From JASEGV01 sp037443545 (GTDB lineage: Bacteria > Bacteroidota > Ignavibacteria > UBA10030 > BY39), in assembly GCA_037443545.1 (NCBI GenBank), contig JBBIOD010000017.1, positions 1-27,774 of the forward strand: 27,774 nucleotides of DNA. Reading direction: 5' to 3'. The notes under the pieces are model-generated. The model had not been told where the DNA came from, did not search any database, and saw nothing but the letters and a program-made list of their open reading frames with translations. Of the stretch, positions 6,271 through 13,495 are shown piece after piece. The translations under genes were made by a program, and so were the position numbers. Numbering within the stretch: the stretch's first letter is position 1; every line of letters starts with the position of its first letter.

Positions 6271-8712
6271 TCATTTTCTTAATGCAGCATTATGTGCCAC
6301 TTTCATTGCTTCAACAATTTTATTAATAATTTTTTCGATTTCTACATCAGTTAAAGTTCTATCTTCAGATAAAAATTGAAGAGTAAACGCAGAACTTTTT
6401 TTATCAGGATGAATCTGATCGCCTGAATATAAATCGAAAATTTCTACTTTCTTTAAGAGTTCACCGCCAGCCTTATAAATAGTTTCTTGCATTTCGGAAA
6501 CCGGTAAAACTTTATCCGTTATGAAAGCCAAATCACGTAACACCATCGGATATTCGGGCAATGGCGTATACTTTTTTTCAATTTTAGATAATGACTTCAA
6601 GATATTTATATTCAACTCAACAATATATACATCTTGTTCAATATCAAACTGCTTTAGCATTTGCTTCTGAACTTTTGCAATATAACCAACTTCAATCTGG
6701 TTAATTTCAATGGTTACAGGCATATCAACTAAAGCTTTAGTAGTAGAATACGGAATAAATTTATATTTGTCAAGTCCAAATATAAAGAGGAGGTCTTCAA
6801 CTTCGCCTTTAAGATCGAAAATATCCGAAATTCGTTCATTTTCAGCCCAATTTGGGAAATTTGCAATTCCCGATTTTGCCAGAATTATTTTCTCTTCTTC
6901 TTTGTAATTCTCAACGCTTTTCTGATTTTCACTTTCTTGAAAAATTTTTAAGTATGTTTTTCCAACTTCAAACAGGTTTAAATTTTTTGTTTGATGATAT
7001 ATGTTGTTACGTACTACTTCAAGCATATTTGGAATTAAACTCGTCCGCATTCCAGCCATATCTTTACTTATCGGGTTCATCACTTCTACAACTTCACTTG
7101 AACTTAAATAAGCAAGCTCTTTGCTCTGCAAGCTATTAGTGATAATTTCGTTGAAGCCTCTCCCTACCAACCACGATCTGATTTCATCAACTATATCGGT
7201 TTGTATGGAATTCGAAGTAAATTTTATAATCGATCGCATTTTAGTTTCGATATTGTCGTAACCGTACAATCGAGCTAATTCTTCTATTAGGTCGATTTCT
7301 TTTTCAAGGTCAGGACGAAATGAAGGAGTTTGAAATGTAAAAATATCTTCATCGTTAGACTGTTTTTCATCAACACGATATTCACAATTTATCGATTCTA
7401 ATAATTCAATAATTTGGTGGCCGTTTAGATTCGTACCCAAAATACTATTACTCCGTTGCAAACTCACATTTATTAGTGTTGGAGGGAATGGTTTTGGATA
7501 AACATCGATGACTCCTTTAAGGTTTTCACCGCCTGCAATTTCGGCGATAAATTGTGCTGCCCGATTTAGGGAATAGATAGTAGCATTCGGATCGGCGCCT
7601 CTTTCGAATCGCTGAGATGCATCGCTGCTCAAACCTAATTGTTTCGAAGTTTTCCGTATGCTCCTTGGATTGAAATAGGCGCTTTCCAACAAAATGTTTT
7701 TTGTAGAATCGGTGATTTCAGAATTTATACCCCCCATTATGCCGGCAATAGCAATAGGTTTGTTTGCGTCGCATATCAAAAGCATCCCTGATGTTAACGA
7801 CCTTCCTTTTCCGTCCAACGTTACAAAATGTTCGCCATCTATTGCTTCTCTGACGATGATTGTCTTATCATTTATTTTATCATAATCAAAAGCATGAAGA
7901 GGGTGCCCGGTTTCCATTAACACATAATTAGTTGCATCAACTATATTATTAATCGGACGAATACCAATTGCTGATAAATAATTTTGTAACCATTTGGGCG
8001 AAGATTGTACCTTAATATTTTTTATTACGCGGGCAGAATATCTTGGACATTTATCTGATATTTCGACGATTACCTTAGCTGAATACTCGACTGGGGTACT
8101 CGACTCGTTGGTGGTTACTTCAGGAAGTTTGTAATTCGTTTTCAGAGCGGCTGCTACTTCGCGTGCAATGCCGATATGACTCATGCAGTCTGGACGGTTT
8201 GGAGTAATACCGATTTCGAAAACTATATCATTCAATCCTAAAAACTCAGCAAATGGTAATCCGACACTTGTGTTGCTGTTTAAAACCATGATTCCGTCTT
8301 TATCCTCACCTATACCAAGTTCATATTCGGAGCATATCATTCCGTTCGATTCGACGCCTCGAATTTTTACTTTAACCAATTCGAATGGTTTGCCTTCGGC
8401 ATCGTGTTGATTTCGAGGAACAACAGCGCCAGCTAACCCTACAACAACCTTCTGCCCAACCGCCACGTTTGGTGCGCCACAAACGATAGAAACATGCGAA
8501 TCGCCAACATTTACATCGCAAACTGTGAGCTTATTTGCATTAGGATGTTTCGTTAAGGTTAAAATCTGACCTGTAAAAAAATTATTAAACTTGCTGCCTA
8601 AATAATCAATGCTTTCGACTTCAAGACCGACTTTAGTAAGTTTATCAGCCAGTTCCTCAGGTGTAATATTGAAATCTACATATTGTCTAAGCCATTTGAG
8701 TGAAATTTTCAT
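6271..8712 (-). CDS. pheT: Phenylalanine--tRNA ligase, beta subunit
   Basis: An 813-residue subunit of the alpha2-beta2 class II synthetase that charges tRNA-Phe. It opens with MKISLKWLRQYVDFNITPEELADKLTKVGLEVESI. An EMAP-type tRNA-binding domain follows at about 40-155 (GQILTLTKHPNANKLTVCDVNVG). The B3/B4 editing domain (about 210-385) contains RYSARVIKNI and GHPLHAFDYDKI; the B5 domain lies at about 400-485; the catalytic-like core at about 490-700 starts with ELARLYGYDNIETKM; the C-terminal ferredoxin-like anticodon-binding domain (about 720-813) starts YPMVLRDLAFI. Length is normal. It starts 7 nt after the pheS stop, with only a weak GG upstream, so translation is probably coupled. Four short genes/elements later the run continues into zapA. 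Confidence 0.97.
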   Translation of the reverse strand: MKISLKWLRQYVDFNITPEELADKLTKVGLEVESIDYLGSKFNNFFTGQILTLTKHPNANKLTVCDVNVGDSHVSIVCGAPNVAVGQKVVVGLAGAVVPRNQHDAEGKPFELVKVKIRGVESNGMICSEYELGIGEDKDGIMVLNSNTSVGLPFAEFLGLNDIVFEIGITPNRPDCMSHIGIAREVAAALKTNYKLPEVTTNESSTPVEYSAKVIVEISDKCPRYSARVIKNIKVQSSPKWLQNYLSAIGIRPINNIVDATNYVLMETGHPLHAFDYDKINDKTIIVREAIDGEHFVTLDGKGRSLTSGMLLICDANKPIAIAGIMGGINSEITDSTKNILLESAYFNPRSIRKTSKQLGLSSDASQRFERGADPNATIYSLNRAAQFIAEIAGGENLKGVIDVYPKPFPPTLINVSLQRSNSILGTNLNGHQIIELLESINCEYRVDEKQSNDEDIFTFQTPSFRPDLEKEIDLIEELARLYGYDNIETKMRSIIKFTSNSIQTDIVDEIRSWLVGRGFNEIITNSLQSKELAYLSSSEVVEVMNPISKDMAGMRTSLIPNMLEVVRNNIYHQTKNLNLFEVGKTYLKIFQESENQKSVENYKEEEKIILAKSGIANFPNWAENERISDIFDLKGEVEDLLFIFGLDKYKFIPYSTTKALVDMPVTIEINQIEVGYIAKVQKQMLKQFDIEQDVYIVELNINILKSLSKIEKKYTPLPEYPMVLRDLAFITDKVLPVSEMQETIYKAGGELLKKVEIFDLYSGDQIHPDKKSSAFTLQFLSEDRTLTDVEIEKIINKIVEAMKVAHNAALRK

Positions 8713-8719
8713 ACCGATA

Positions 8720-9736
8720 CTAAAATTGTTTTAGGAAACGAACGTCGTTGTTGAACAGAATTCGTATATCATCAATACCATAACGCAGCATCGTGATACG
8801 CTCTATACCCATACCGAAAGCATAACCGCTTACTTTTAACGGGTCATAATTAACAAATTTATAAACATTAGGATTGACCATCCCACAACCTAAAATTTCA
8901 AGCCAGCCAGCATATTTACAAACACGGCAACCTTTGCCTTTACACAGAAAGCAGCTTATGTCCATCTCGGCACTTGGTTCAGTGAAAGGAAAAAAACTTG
9001 GACGGAAACGAAATTTTAAATCGCTCCCGTAAAATTGTTGTGCGAATGCGACAAGGGTACCTTTCAATTCGCTGAATGTAACATTCGTATCGACATATAA
9101 ACCTTCAACCTGATGGAAGAGACAATAACTACGGGCGCTGATAGCTTCGTTCCGATAAACTCTTCCAGGCATAATTACACGCACAGGCGGTTGTTGTTTT
9201 TCCATGACACGAATCTGAACTGGTGATGTATGTGTTCGTAAAAGAGTTTTATTAGTTATAAAAAATGTATCCTGCATATCGCGTGCAGGATGATCGGAAG
9301 GGAAGTTTAAAGCTTCAAAATTATAATAATCGTCTTCGATTTCCGGACCTGAGGCGATCTCGAATCCCAATCGCAAAAATATTGATTTAATTTCGTTTAG
9401 GGTTTGTGTTATCGGATGCATGGAACCAATCCATTTACGACGTCCGGGGAGTGTTATATCTATCAGTTCGGTGTGCGAACTTTGATTGCTTTCAAGATTA
9501 TATTTATTCTCTTCGTAAAGATTTTGCGCATACACGCGCAACTCGTTCAACTCTTTACCGAGTGATGGTTTCTGATCGGCGGGAAAATTTTTCAATGCTT
9601 CGAACAACTTTGATATTATACCTTTACGACCTAAATATTTTATTCGAAATTGATCTAATTCGTGGAGAGAATTAAATTTTGTAATTTCGAAATTCAACTG
9701 TTTTCTTATTTCATCAATAGTTTCTTTCATGGTCAT
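8720..9736 (-). CDS. pheS: Phenylalanine--tRNA ligase, alpha subunit
   Basis: A 338-residue catalytic subunit of PheRS. The N-terminal coiled-coil arm (about 1-85) is followed by class II motif 1 (GSMHPITQTLNEIKSIFLRLGF), the HPARDMQDTFF block, motif 2 region with MPGRVYRNEAIS and FRFRPSFFPFTEPSAEMDIS, and motif 3 with YAFGMGIERITMLRYGI. Residues just after motif 2 carry CFLCKGKGCRVCKYAGW, four cysteines spaced like a zinc knuckle, where E. coli PheS has a shorter linker; such an insertion is known from Bacteroidota-type PheS. Two ATG codons lie two codons apart (9734-9736 and 9728-9730) and neither has a clear Shine-Dalgarno. The gene begins 18 nt after a strong terminator-like hairpin, so expression must come through read-through or a promoter inside rplT. 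Confidence 0.97.
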   Translation of the reverse strand: MTMKETIDEIRKQLNFEITKFNSLHELDQFRIKYLGRKGIISKLFEALKNFPADQKPSLGKELNELRVYAQNLYEENKYNLESNQSSHTELIDITLPGRRKWIGSMHPITQTLNEIKSIFLRLGFEIASGPEIEDDYYNFEALNFPSDHPARDMQDTFFITNKTLLRTHTSPVQIRVMEKQQPPVRVIMPGRVYRNEAISARSYCLFHQVEGLYVDTNVTFSELKGTLVAFAQQFYGSDLKFRFRPSFFPFTEPSAEMDISCFLCKGKGCRVCKYAGWLEILGCGMVNPNVYKFVNYDPLKVSGYAFGMGIERITMLRYGIDDIRILFNNDVRFLKQF

Positions 9737-9741
9737 CTGCC

Positions 9742-9799
9742 GTTTAAAAAATAAAATCTTCCCACCCTCGTAAAAAGTTACAGAGAGGATGGGAAGATT
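9742..9799 (-). terminator. Strong terminator or attenuator between rplT and pheS
   Basis: On the minus strand AATCTTCCCATCCTC (9799-9785) pairs with GAGGGTGGGAAGATT (9769-9755): 15 pairs including one U-G wobble, with a 15-nt loop. It is followed by TTATTTTTT. It lies 3 nt after the rplT stop and 5 nt of T-tract later reaches the pheS start region. This is the clearest intrinsic terminator shape in the window. Confidence 0.85.
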
Positions 9800-9802
9800 A
9801 AT

Positions 9803-10150
9803 TTATGCGATTGCAAATTTTACGATCTCTGCAAAAGCTTCTTGGTTATTGGCTGCTAAATTTGCCAATACCTTCCGATTGATATCGATGCTTTTCTTTT
9901 TCATTCCATCGATTAATCGAGAGTATGTTGTTCCGTGCATCCGGGCTGCCGCATTGATACGTGCGATCCAGAGTTGTCGGAATTCTCGTTTTTTTAAACG
10001 TCTATCGCGGTATGCATGCTGTCCAGCTTTATCAATGTGGTGCTTTGCAACCGTGAGAACTTTACTGCGAGTTCCCCAGTAGCCTTTCGCTCGCTCTAAT
10101 ATACGCTTACGACGGCGGTGGGAGGCAACTTTATTTTGTGATCGTGGCAT
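9803..10150 (-). CDS. rplT: 50S ribosomal protein L20
   Basis: A 115-residue basic protein that binds 23S rRNA early in 50S assembly and, in several bacteria, represses its own operon. The sequence MPRSQNKVASHRRRKRILERAKGYWG, the KREFRQLWIARINAAARMHG block and the C-terminal globular part are typical, and length is normal (about 115-120). The long basic N-terminal helix (about 1-60) threads into rRNA in known structures. A GAG lies 5 nt before the ATG, with AAAGGAG further up. It follows rpmI by 44 nt and is terminated by the strong hairpin immediately downstream. I looked for an L20-binding leader before infC but saw none, because infC overlaps closely with the end of thrS. Confidence 0.97.
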   Translation of the reverse strand: MPRSQNKVASHRRRKRILERAKGYWGTRSKVLTVAKHHIDKAGQHAYRDRRLKKREFRQLWIARINAAARMHGTTYSRLIDGMKKKSIDINRKVLANLAANNQEAFAEIVKFAIA

Positions 10151-10194
10151 AGTTGCTCTTTGCTCCTTTATTTGTTATTGGTTCTGTTAATTAA

Positions 10195-10389
10195 TTACTT
10201 CGGTAAGAGCATTTTAATTCGCTTTGTTTCTGATTTCGAAACAAGTGTTGCGTGGCGTAACTTACGTTTACGCTTTTGCGATTTAGATGTTAAGATATGG
10301 CTCTTATATGCTTTCCGTCTTTTAACTTTTCCTGAAGCTGTAAGTTTAAATCTTTTTTTAGCTCCTGAATCTGATTTCATTTTTGGCAT
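10195..10389 (-). CDS. rpmI: 50S ribosomal protein L35
   Basis: A 64-residue very basic protein of the large subunit. MPKMKSDSGAKKRFKLTASGKVKRRKAYKSHILTSKSQKRKRKLR is diagnostic of L35, and length matches the family (about 64-66). AGAGG lies 6 nt before the ATG. The gene sits 11 nt after infC and 44 nt before rplT, the conserved infC-rpmI-rplT arrangement. Confidence 0.97.
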   Translation of the reverse strand: MPKMKSDSGAKKRFKLTASGKVKRRKAYKSHILTSKSQKRKRKLRHATLVSKSETKRIKMLLPK

Positions 10390-10400
10390 TATTTACCTCT

Positions 10401-10964
10401 TTAAATTTGTTTTTCTTCAGTTTGTGTTTTTGGTGTTTTTTTCTTACCAACTTTATCTGCGGTTAGAATAATCGACATCCATTTTCCTTCCATTTTGGCG
10501 GGTTGTTCGATTTTTGCGATGTCAGCTACCCTTTCAGCCAACCGCCTTAATAACGCTTCGCCTTGTTCTTTATAAACAATTTCTCGGCCTTTAAAAATAA
10601 CTGTAGCTTTTACCTTATTTCCGTCTTCGATGAAAGAGCGAGCGTGCCTTGCTTTAAATTCGAAATCATGAACATCTGTATTTGGATGAAAACGCACTTC
10701 TTTCAAAATGACTACTTGTTGATTTTTACGTTGCAATTTTTCCTTTTTGGTAAGCTCGTATTTGTATTTACCCAAATCCATCAGCTTGCAAACAGGCGGG
10801 TTAGCGGTAGGAACAATTTCGATTAAATCTAATCCCTTTTCGTTTGCAAATCGCATTCCTTCTTGAGGTGTCATTATTCCGAGTTGCTGCCCGTTTTCAT
10901 CTATTAAACGAATTCGTGCTACGCGTATATCTTCGTTTATCTTCGGCGTTTGATGATCTTTAAT
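10401..10964 (-). CDS. infC: Translation initiation factor IF-3, AUU start
   Basis: A 187-residue factor that binds the 30S subunit, blocks premature 50S joining and monitors start-codon choice. The N-domain opens KDHQTPKINEDIRVARIRLIDENGQQLGI and continues MTPQEGMRFANEKGLDLIEIVPTANPPVCKLMDLGKYKYE; the C-domain carries VKEVRFHPNTDVHDFEFKARHARSFIEDGNKVKATVIFKGRE. The first internal ATG (10872-10874) would remove 30 residues that clearly belong to the N-domain. Upstream in frame, a TAG lies two codons before ATT (10962-10964), and no ATG, GTG or TTG intervenes. ATT has an AGGAG Shine-Dalgarno 8 nt upstream. An AUU start is established for infC of E. coli, where IF-3 discriminates against it and so represses itself; I infer the same here. 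The SD overlaps the thrS stop (TAGGAG). Confidence 0.95.
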   Translation of the reverse strand: MKDHQTPKINEDIRVARIRLIDENGQQLGIMTPQEGMRFANEKGLDLIEIVPTANPPVCKLMDLGKYKYELTKKEKLQRKNQQVVILKEVRFHPNTDVHDFEFKARHARSFIEDGNKVKATVIFKGREIVYKEQGEALLRRLAERVADIAKIEQPAKMEGKWMSIILTADKVGKKKTPKTQTEEKQI

Positions 10965-10979
10965 ATACTATTCTCCTAA
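10962..10979 (-). promoter_or_regulatory. infC translation start: TAGGAG plus AUU
   Basis: The minus strand reads TAGGAGAATAGTATATT from 10978 to 10962. TAG ends thrS, AGGAG is the ribosome binding site, a second TAG closes the infC frame upstream, and ATT is the first usable codon. The layout implies translational coupling of infC to thrS plus AUU-based autoregulation. Confidence 0.8.
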
Positions 10980-12916
10980 TTTGTTAAGTGTTTTTCATTA
11001 ATTTCAGTCGAAATTTGATTCAGGAATTCTGCTACCGGTTTGATTCCTAAATCGCCTTTTGTATGCCGGCGAATGGATACAGTGACTGAATTTTTTTCTT
11101 TTTCGCCGACAACGAGCATATAAGGCGTTTTCTTGGTTTCCCAGTCGCGGATTTTATAATTCACTTTTTCATTTCTACTATCGAGTTCAACTCGTACACC
11201 GGCATCCTTCAACTTTTGTGTTATAGATAAGGCATAATCGTTATGTGCATCGGTAATGGGAATAACCACGACTTGTAATGGAGATAACCATACAGGAAAT
11301 TCTCCGGCAAAATGTTCGATCAAAACTCCAATAAATCTTTCTAAACTTCCGAAAGGTGCCCGATGAATTACGACCGGCCTATGTTTTTGTCCGTCGTTTC
11401 CTACATACTCCAAGTTAAAACGTTCGGGCATTACGTAATCGACTTGAACAGTACCTAACTGCCAACTTCTGCCGAGTGCATCTCTAACTATAAAATCTAT
11501 TTTGGGGCCGTAGAAAGCGGCTTCGCCTTTAGCTATGCTGTATTTTAATTTCATTTCTTCAGCAGCTTCGAGAATTTCCTTTTCAGCCCTTTCCCAAAGT
11601 TCGTCGGCGCCACCGTATTTTTCTTTGTTGAGAGCATCTCTGAAAGAAAGACGGGTAGTAAAATCTTTGAAACCGAGTGTATTAAACACAAGTTGTATTA
11701 AATCAATTACTCCACAAATTTCTTCTTTCAACTGGTCTTGTCGAACGAACATGTGTGAATCATCAACCGTAAAACTGCGAACGCGGGTAAGTCCGTTTAG
11801 CTCGCCGGATTGTTCGTATCTATAAACCGTTCCAAATTCAGCTAAACGAATTGGCAAATCACGATAGCTGCGTGGTTTTGCTGCATAAATTTGAAAATGA
11901 TGCGGGCAATTCATCGGTTTCAGTAAGTACTCTTCGTCATCGACTTTAATTGGTGTAAACTGACTGTCTTTGTAATATGGATAGTGTCCGCTCGTTTTAT
12001 ATAAATTAATATTGCCGATGTGGGGGGTAACTACTGGCAGATAGCCTCGTTTTTTTTGTTCTGCCTTTAAAAAATCTTCTAACGTCTCGCGCATGACCGC
12101 TCCTTTAGGCAACCAGAGAGGTAAACCACCGCCAATTTTTGGAGTGAGTAAAAATATTTCTAACTCGGTGCCTAACTTTCTATGATCTCGGCGTTTCGCT
12201 TCTTCAAGCCGAAACAAATAATCGTCAAGTTCTTTTTTTGTAGGGAAAGTAATTCCATAAATACGCTGAAGCATTTTATTTTTTTCGCTTCCGCGCCAGT
12301 ATGCGCCGGCAACATTTAGTAGTTTTATATATTTAATTTTACCAGTCGAAGGTAAATGTGGACCGTAACACAAATCGGTAAATTGACCGACATGATACAA
12401 AGTAATTTTTTCACCTTTGAATTCGTCGAGAAGTTCTAATTTATATTCATCCCCTTTTTGTTGAAAAAAATTGTAGGCTTCCTGCCACTGAATTTCTTCT
12501 CTACGGAATTGAAAATCCTGTTTAATGTATTCGTTCATTTTTTCTTCGATCTTATTCAGGTCTTCATTAGTTAATTTATGTTCGCCCAAATCAAGATCGT
12601 AGTAGAATCCGCTTTCAATCGATGGACCGATTCCGAATTTTGTTCCCGGGAATATTTCCTGAATTGCTTCGGCCATAAGATGTGCCGAGCTGTGCCAATA
12701 AGTTTGTTTACCCGCGTCGTCGTCCCATTTAAATATTTTCAGTTGAGCGTCGTTAATGATTGGACGGGATAAATCCCATACCTCACCGTTAACTTCAACA
12801 GAAAGGGCTTCTTTCGCGAGTCGGCTGCTGATAGATTCGGCAATTTTGAGACCAGTAACACCGCTTTCAAATTCGCGTGAAGTATTATCGGGAAATGATA
12901 TTTTAATATTTCTCAT
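10976..12916 (-). CDS. thrS: Threonine--tRNA ligase
   Basis: A 646-residue class II synthetase that charges tRNA-Thr and edits Ser-tRNA-Thr. I start it at ATG 12914-12916, giving MRNIKISFPDNTSREFE, the TGS-domain beginning. The longer open frame (to 12991) would translate through the tRNA-Val gene and is rejected. Order: TGS domain (1-65); editing/SAD domain (about 70-225) with HSSAH at 75-79 and the zinc-type DLCYGPHLPSTG; catalytic core (about 245-535) with MNCPHHFQIY, the motif 2 arginine in EFGTVYRYEQSGELNGLTRVRSFTVDDSHMF, and VVIHRAPFGSLERFIGVLIEHF; anticodon-binding domain to the end. No Shine-Dalgarno is visible; the start lies just downstream of a hairpin with a T9 run. It leads the thrS-infC-rpmI-rplT-pheS-pheT series, the same order as in E. 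coli. Confidence 0.97.
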   Translation of the reverse strand: MRNIKISFPDNTSREFESGVTGLKIAESISSRLAKEALSVEVNGEVWDLSRPIINDAQLKIFKWDDDAGKQTYWHSSAHLMAEAIQEIFPGTKFGIGPSIESGFYYDLDLGEHKLTNEDLNKIEEKMNEYIKQDFQFRREEIQWQEAYNFFQQKGDEYKLELLDEFKGEKITLYHVGQFTDLCYGPHLPSTGKIKYIKLLNVAGAYWRGSEKNKMLQRIYGITFPTKKELDDYLFRLEEAKRRDHRKLGTELEIFLLTPKIGGGLPLWLPKGAVMRETLEDFLKAEQKKRGYLPVVTPHIGNINLYKTSGHYPYYKDSQFTPIKVDDEEYLLKPMNCPHHFQIYAAKPRSYRDLPIRLAEFGTVYRYEQSGELNGLTRVRSFTVDDSHMFVRQDQLKEEICGVIDLIQLVFNTLGFKDFTTRLSFRDALNKEKYGGADELWERAEKEILEAAEEMKLKYSIAKGEAAFYGPKIDFIVRDALGRSWQLGTVQVDYVMPERFNLEYVGNDGQKHRPVVIHRAPFGSLERFIGVLIEHFAGEFPVWLSPLQVVVIPITDAHNDYALSITQKLKDAGVRVELDSRNEKVNYKIRDWETKKTPYMLVVGEKEKNSVTVSIRRHTKGDLGIKPVAEFLNQISTEINEKHLTN

Positions 12917-12920
12917 AAAT

Positions 12921-12943
12921 AAAAAAAAACGGAATAAATTCCG
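12921..12943 (-). terminator. Small hairpin plus T9 between tRNA-Val and thrS
   Basis: On the minus strand CGGAAT-TT-ATTCCG (12943-12930) is a perfect 6-bp inverted repeat followed by nine T residues (12929-12921), then ATTT and the thrS ATG. It starts 11 nt after the tRNA-Val 3' end. It looks like a terminator for the tRNA transcript, but it leaves no room for a separate thrS promoter. Confidence 0.6.
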
Positions 12944-12954
12944 ATTGGGACAAG

Positions 12955-13028
<74 letters not shown>

Positions 13029-13046
13029 ATTTATAATATTTCGAAG

Positions 13047-13132
13047 TGCCGGGGATCGGAATCGAACCGACACGGACCTTGCGGTCCGCAGGATTTTAAG
13101 TCCTGTGCGTCTACCAATTTCGCCACCCCGGC
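13047..13132 (-). tRNA. tRNA-Leu (anticodon UAA)
   Basis: An 86-nt tRNA with the long variable arm of class II tRNAs (CGGACCGCAAGGTCCG region). The acceptor stem is GCCGGGG/CCCCGGC, the anticodon loop CTTAAAA gives TAA, and the T-arm holds GGTTCGATTCC. Discriminator A; CCA not encoded. It reads UUA and UUG codons. Confidence 0.95.
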
Positions 13133-13141
13133 AAATTCGGG

Positions 13142-13213
13142 AGGCGCCGGGCGGATTCGAACCGCCGCATAAAGGTTTTGCAGACCTCTCCCTTACCACT
13201 TGGGTACAGCGCC
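13142..13213 (-). tRNA. tRNA-Cys (anticodon GCA)
   Basis: A 72-nt tRNA with acceptor GGCGCTG/CGGCGCC including one G-U pair, anticodon stem-loop GAGGT-CTGCAAA-ACCTT with GCA, and T-arm GGTTCGAATCC. The discriminator base is U, the expected identity base for tRNA-Cys. CCA is not encoded. Confidence 0.95.
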
Positions 13214-13216
13214 ATC

Positions 13217-13290
13217 AAACTTCCTAGCAAATAAAAGCCCCGCCACCTGGTGGGATTGGGGGCGGCGGGGTAATTTTTTCGAGGAAGTTT
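13217..13290 (-). terminator. Nested GC-rich hairpin between tRNA-Gly and tRNA-Cys
   Basis: CCCCGCC (13238-13244) and GGCGGGG (13264-13270) form a strong stem that is enclosed by a perfect 9-bp repeat, AAACTTCCT (13217-13225) and AGGAAGTTT (13282-13290). On the minus strand the inner hairpin is followed by CTTTTATTT; on the plus strand by TAATTTTTT, so it looks bidirectional. In an operon whose next gene is tRNA-Cys it may be a leaky terminator or a processing element. Confidence 0.55.
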
Positions 13291-13293
13291 TAA

Positions 13294-13332
13294 GGTCGTT
13301 CTCACGACCAAGGTAACTTCGTCAGTTACCTT
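13294..13332. repeat. Two tandem perfect hairpins after tRNA-Gly
   Basis: AAGGTAACT (13310-13318) pairs exactly with AGTTACCTT (13324-13332) around a 5-nt loop, and GGTCGT (13294-13299) pairs with ACGACC (13304-13309) around a 4-nt loop. The first begins 1-2 nt after the tRNA-Gly discriminator. They may guide tRNA 3'-end processing or belong to a small structured RNA with the neighbouring nested hairpin. Confidence 0.6.
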
Positions 13333-13333
13333 G

Positions 13334-13406
13334 AGCGGGAAACGGGATTCGGACCCGCGACATTCACCTTGGCAAGGTGACGCTCTACCAGCTGAGCTAT
13401 TCCCGC
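13334..13406 (-). tRNA. tRNA-Gly (anticodon GCC)
   Basis: A 73-nt tRNA with acceptor GCGGGAA/TTCCCGC, D-arm TAGCTCAGCTGGTAGAGC, anticodon stem-loop TCACC-TTGCCAA-GGTGA with GCC, and T-arm GGTCCGAATCC. Discriminator U, as usual for tRNA-Gly; CCA not encoded. It is the first gene after the tandem promoters, with about 7 nt of leader from the nearer one. Confidence 0.95.
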
Positions 13407-13420
13407 AAATTTGCTTGGTT

Positions 13421-13449
13421 AATATACAAAACTTCTTAACTTTTTGCAA
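13421..13449 (-). promoter_or_regulatory. Promoter P2 of the tRNA operon
   Basis: The minus strand has TTGCAA (13449-13444), a 17-nt spacer and TATATT (13426-13421). The predicted start near 13414 lies about 7 nt before tRNA-Gly. Confidence 0.6.
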
Positions 13450-13477
13450 ATATATAGCTATATAATATTAAAGTCAA
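13449..13477 (-). promoter_or_regulatory. Promoter P1 of the tRNA operon
   Basis: The minus strand has TTGACT (13477-13472), a 17-nt spacer and TATATT (13454-13449) followed by TG. The TATATTTG also fits the Bacteroidota -7 consensus TAnnTTTG. Its -10 shares one base with the -35 of P2. It lies between the CYTH gene stop (13496) and tRNA-Gly. Confidence 0.65.
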
Positions 13478-13495
13478 GAGCTTATCTCCTTCCAG

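Noticed and set aside
10401..10874. infC starting at the first ATG (157 aa)
   Set aside because: Removes 30 residues that match the IF-3 N-domain; AUU at 10962-10964 has a proper ribosome binding site.
10965..10980. L20 leader controlling infC-rpmI-rplT
   Set aside because: infC begins 11 nt after the thrS stop, so no separate leader RNA exists there.
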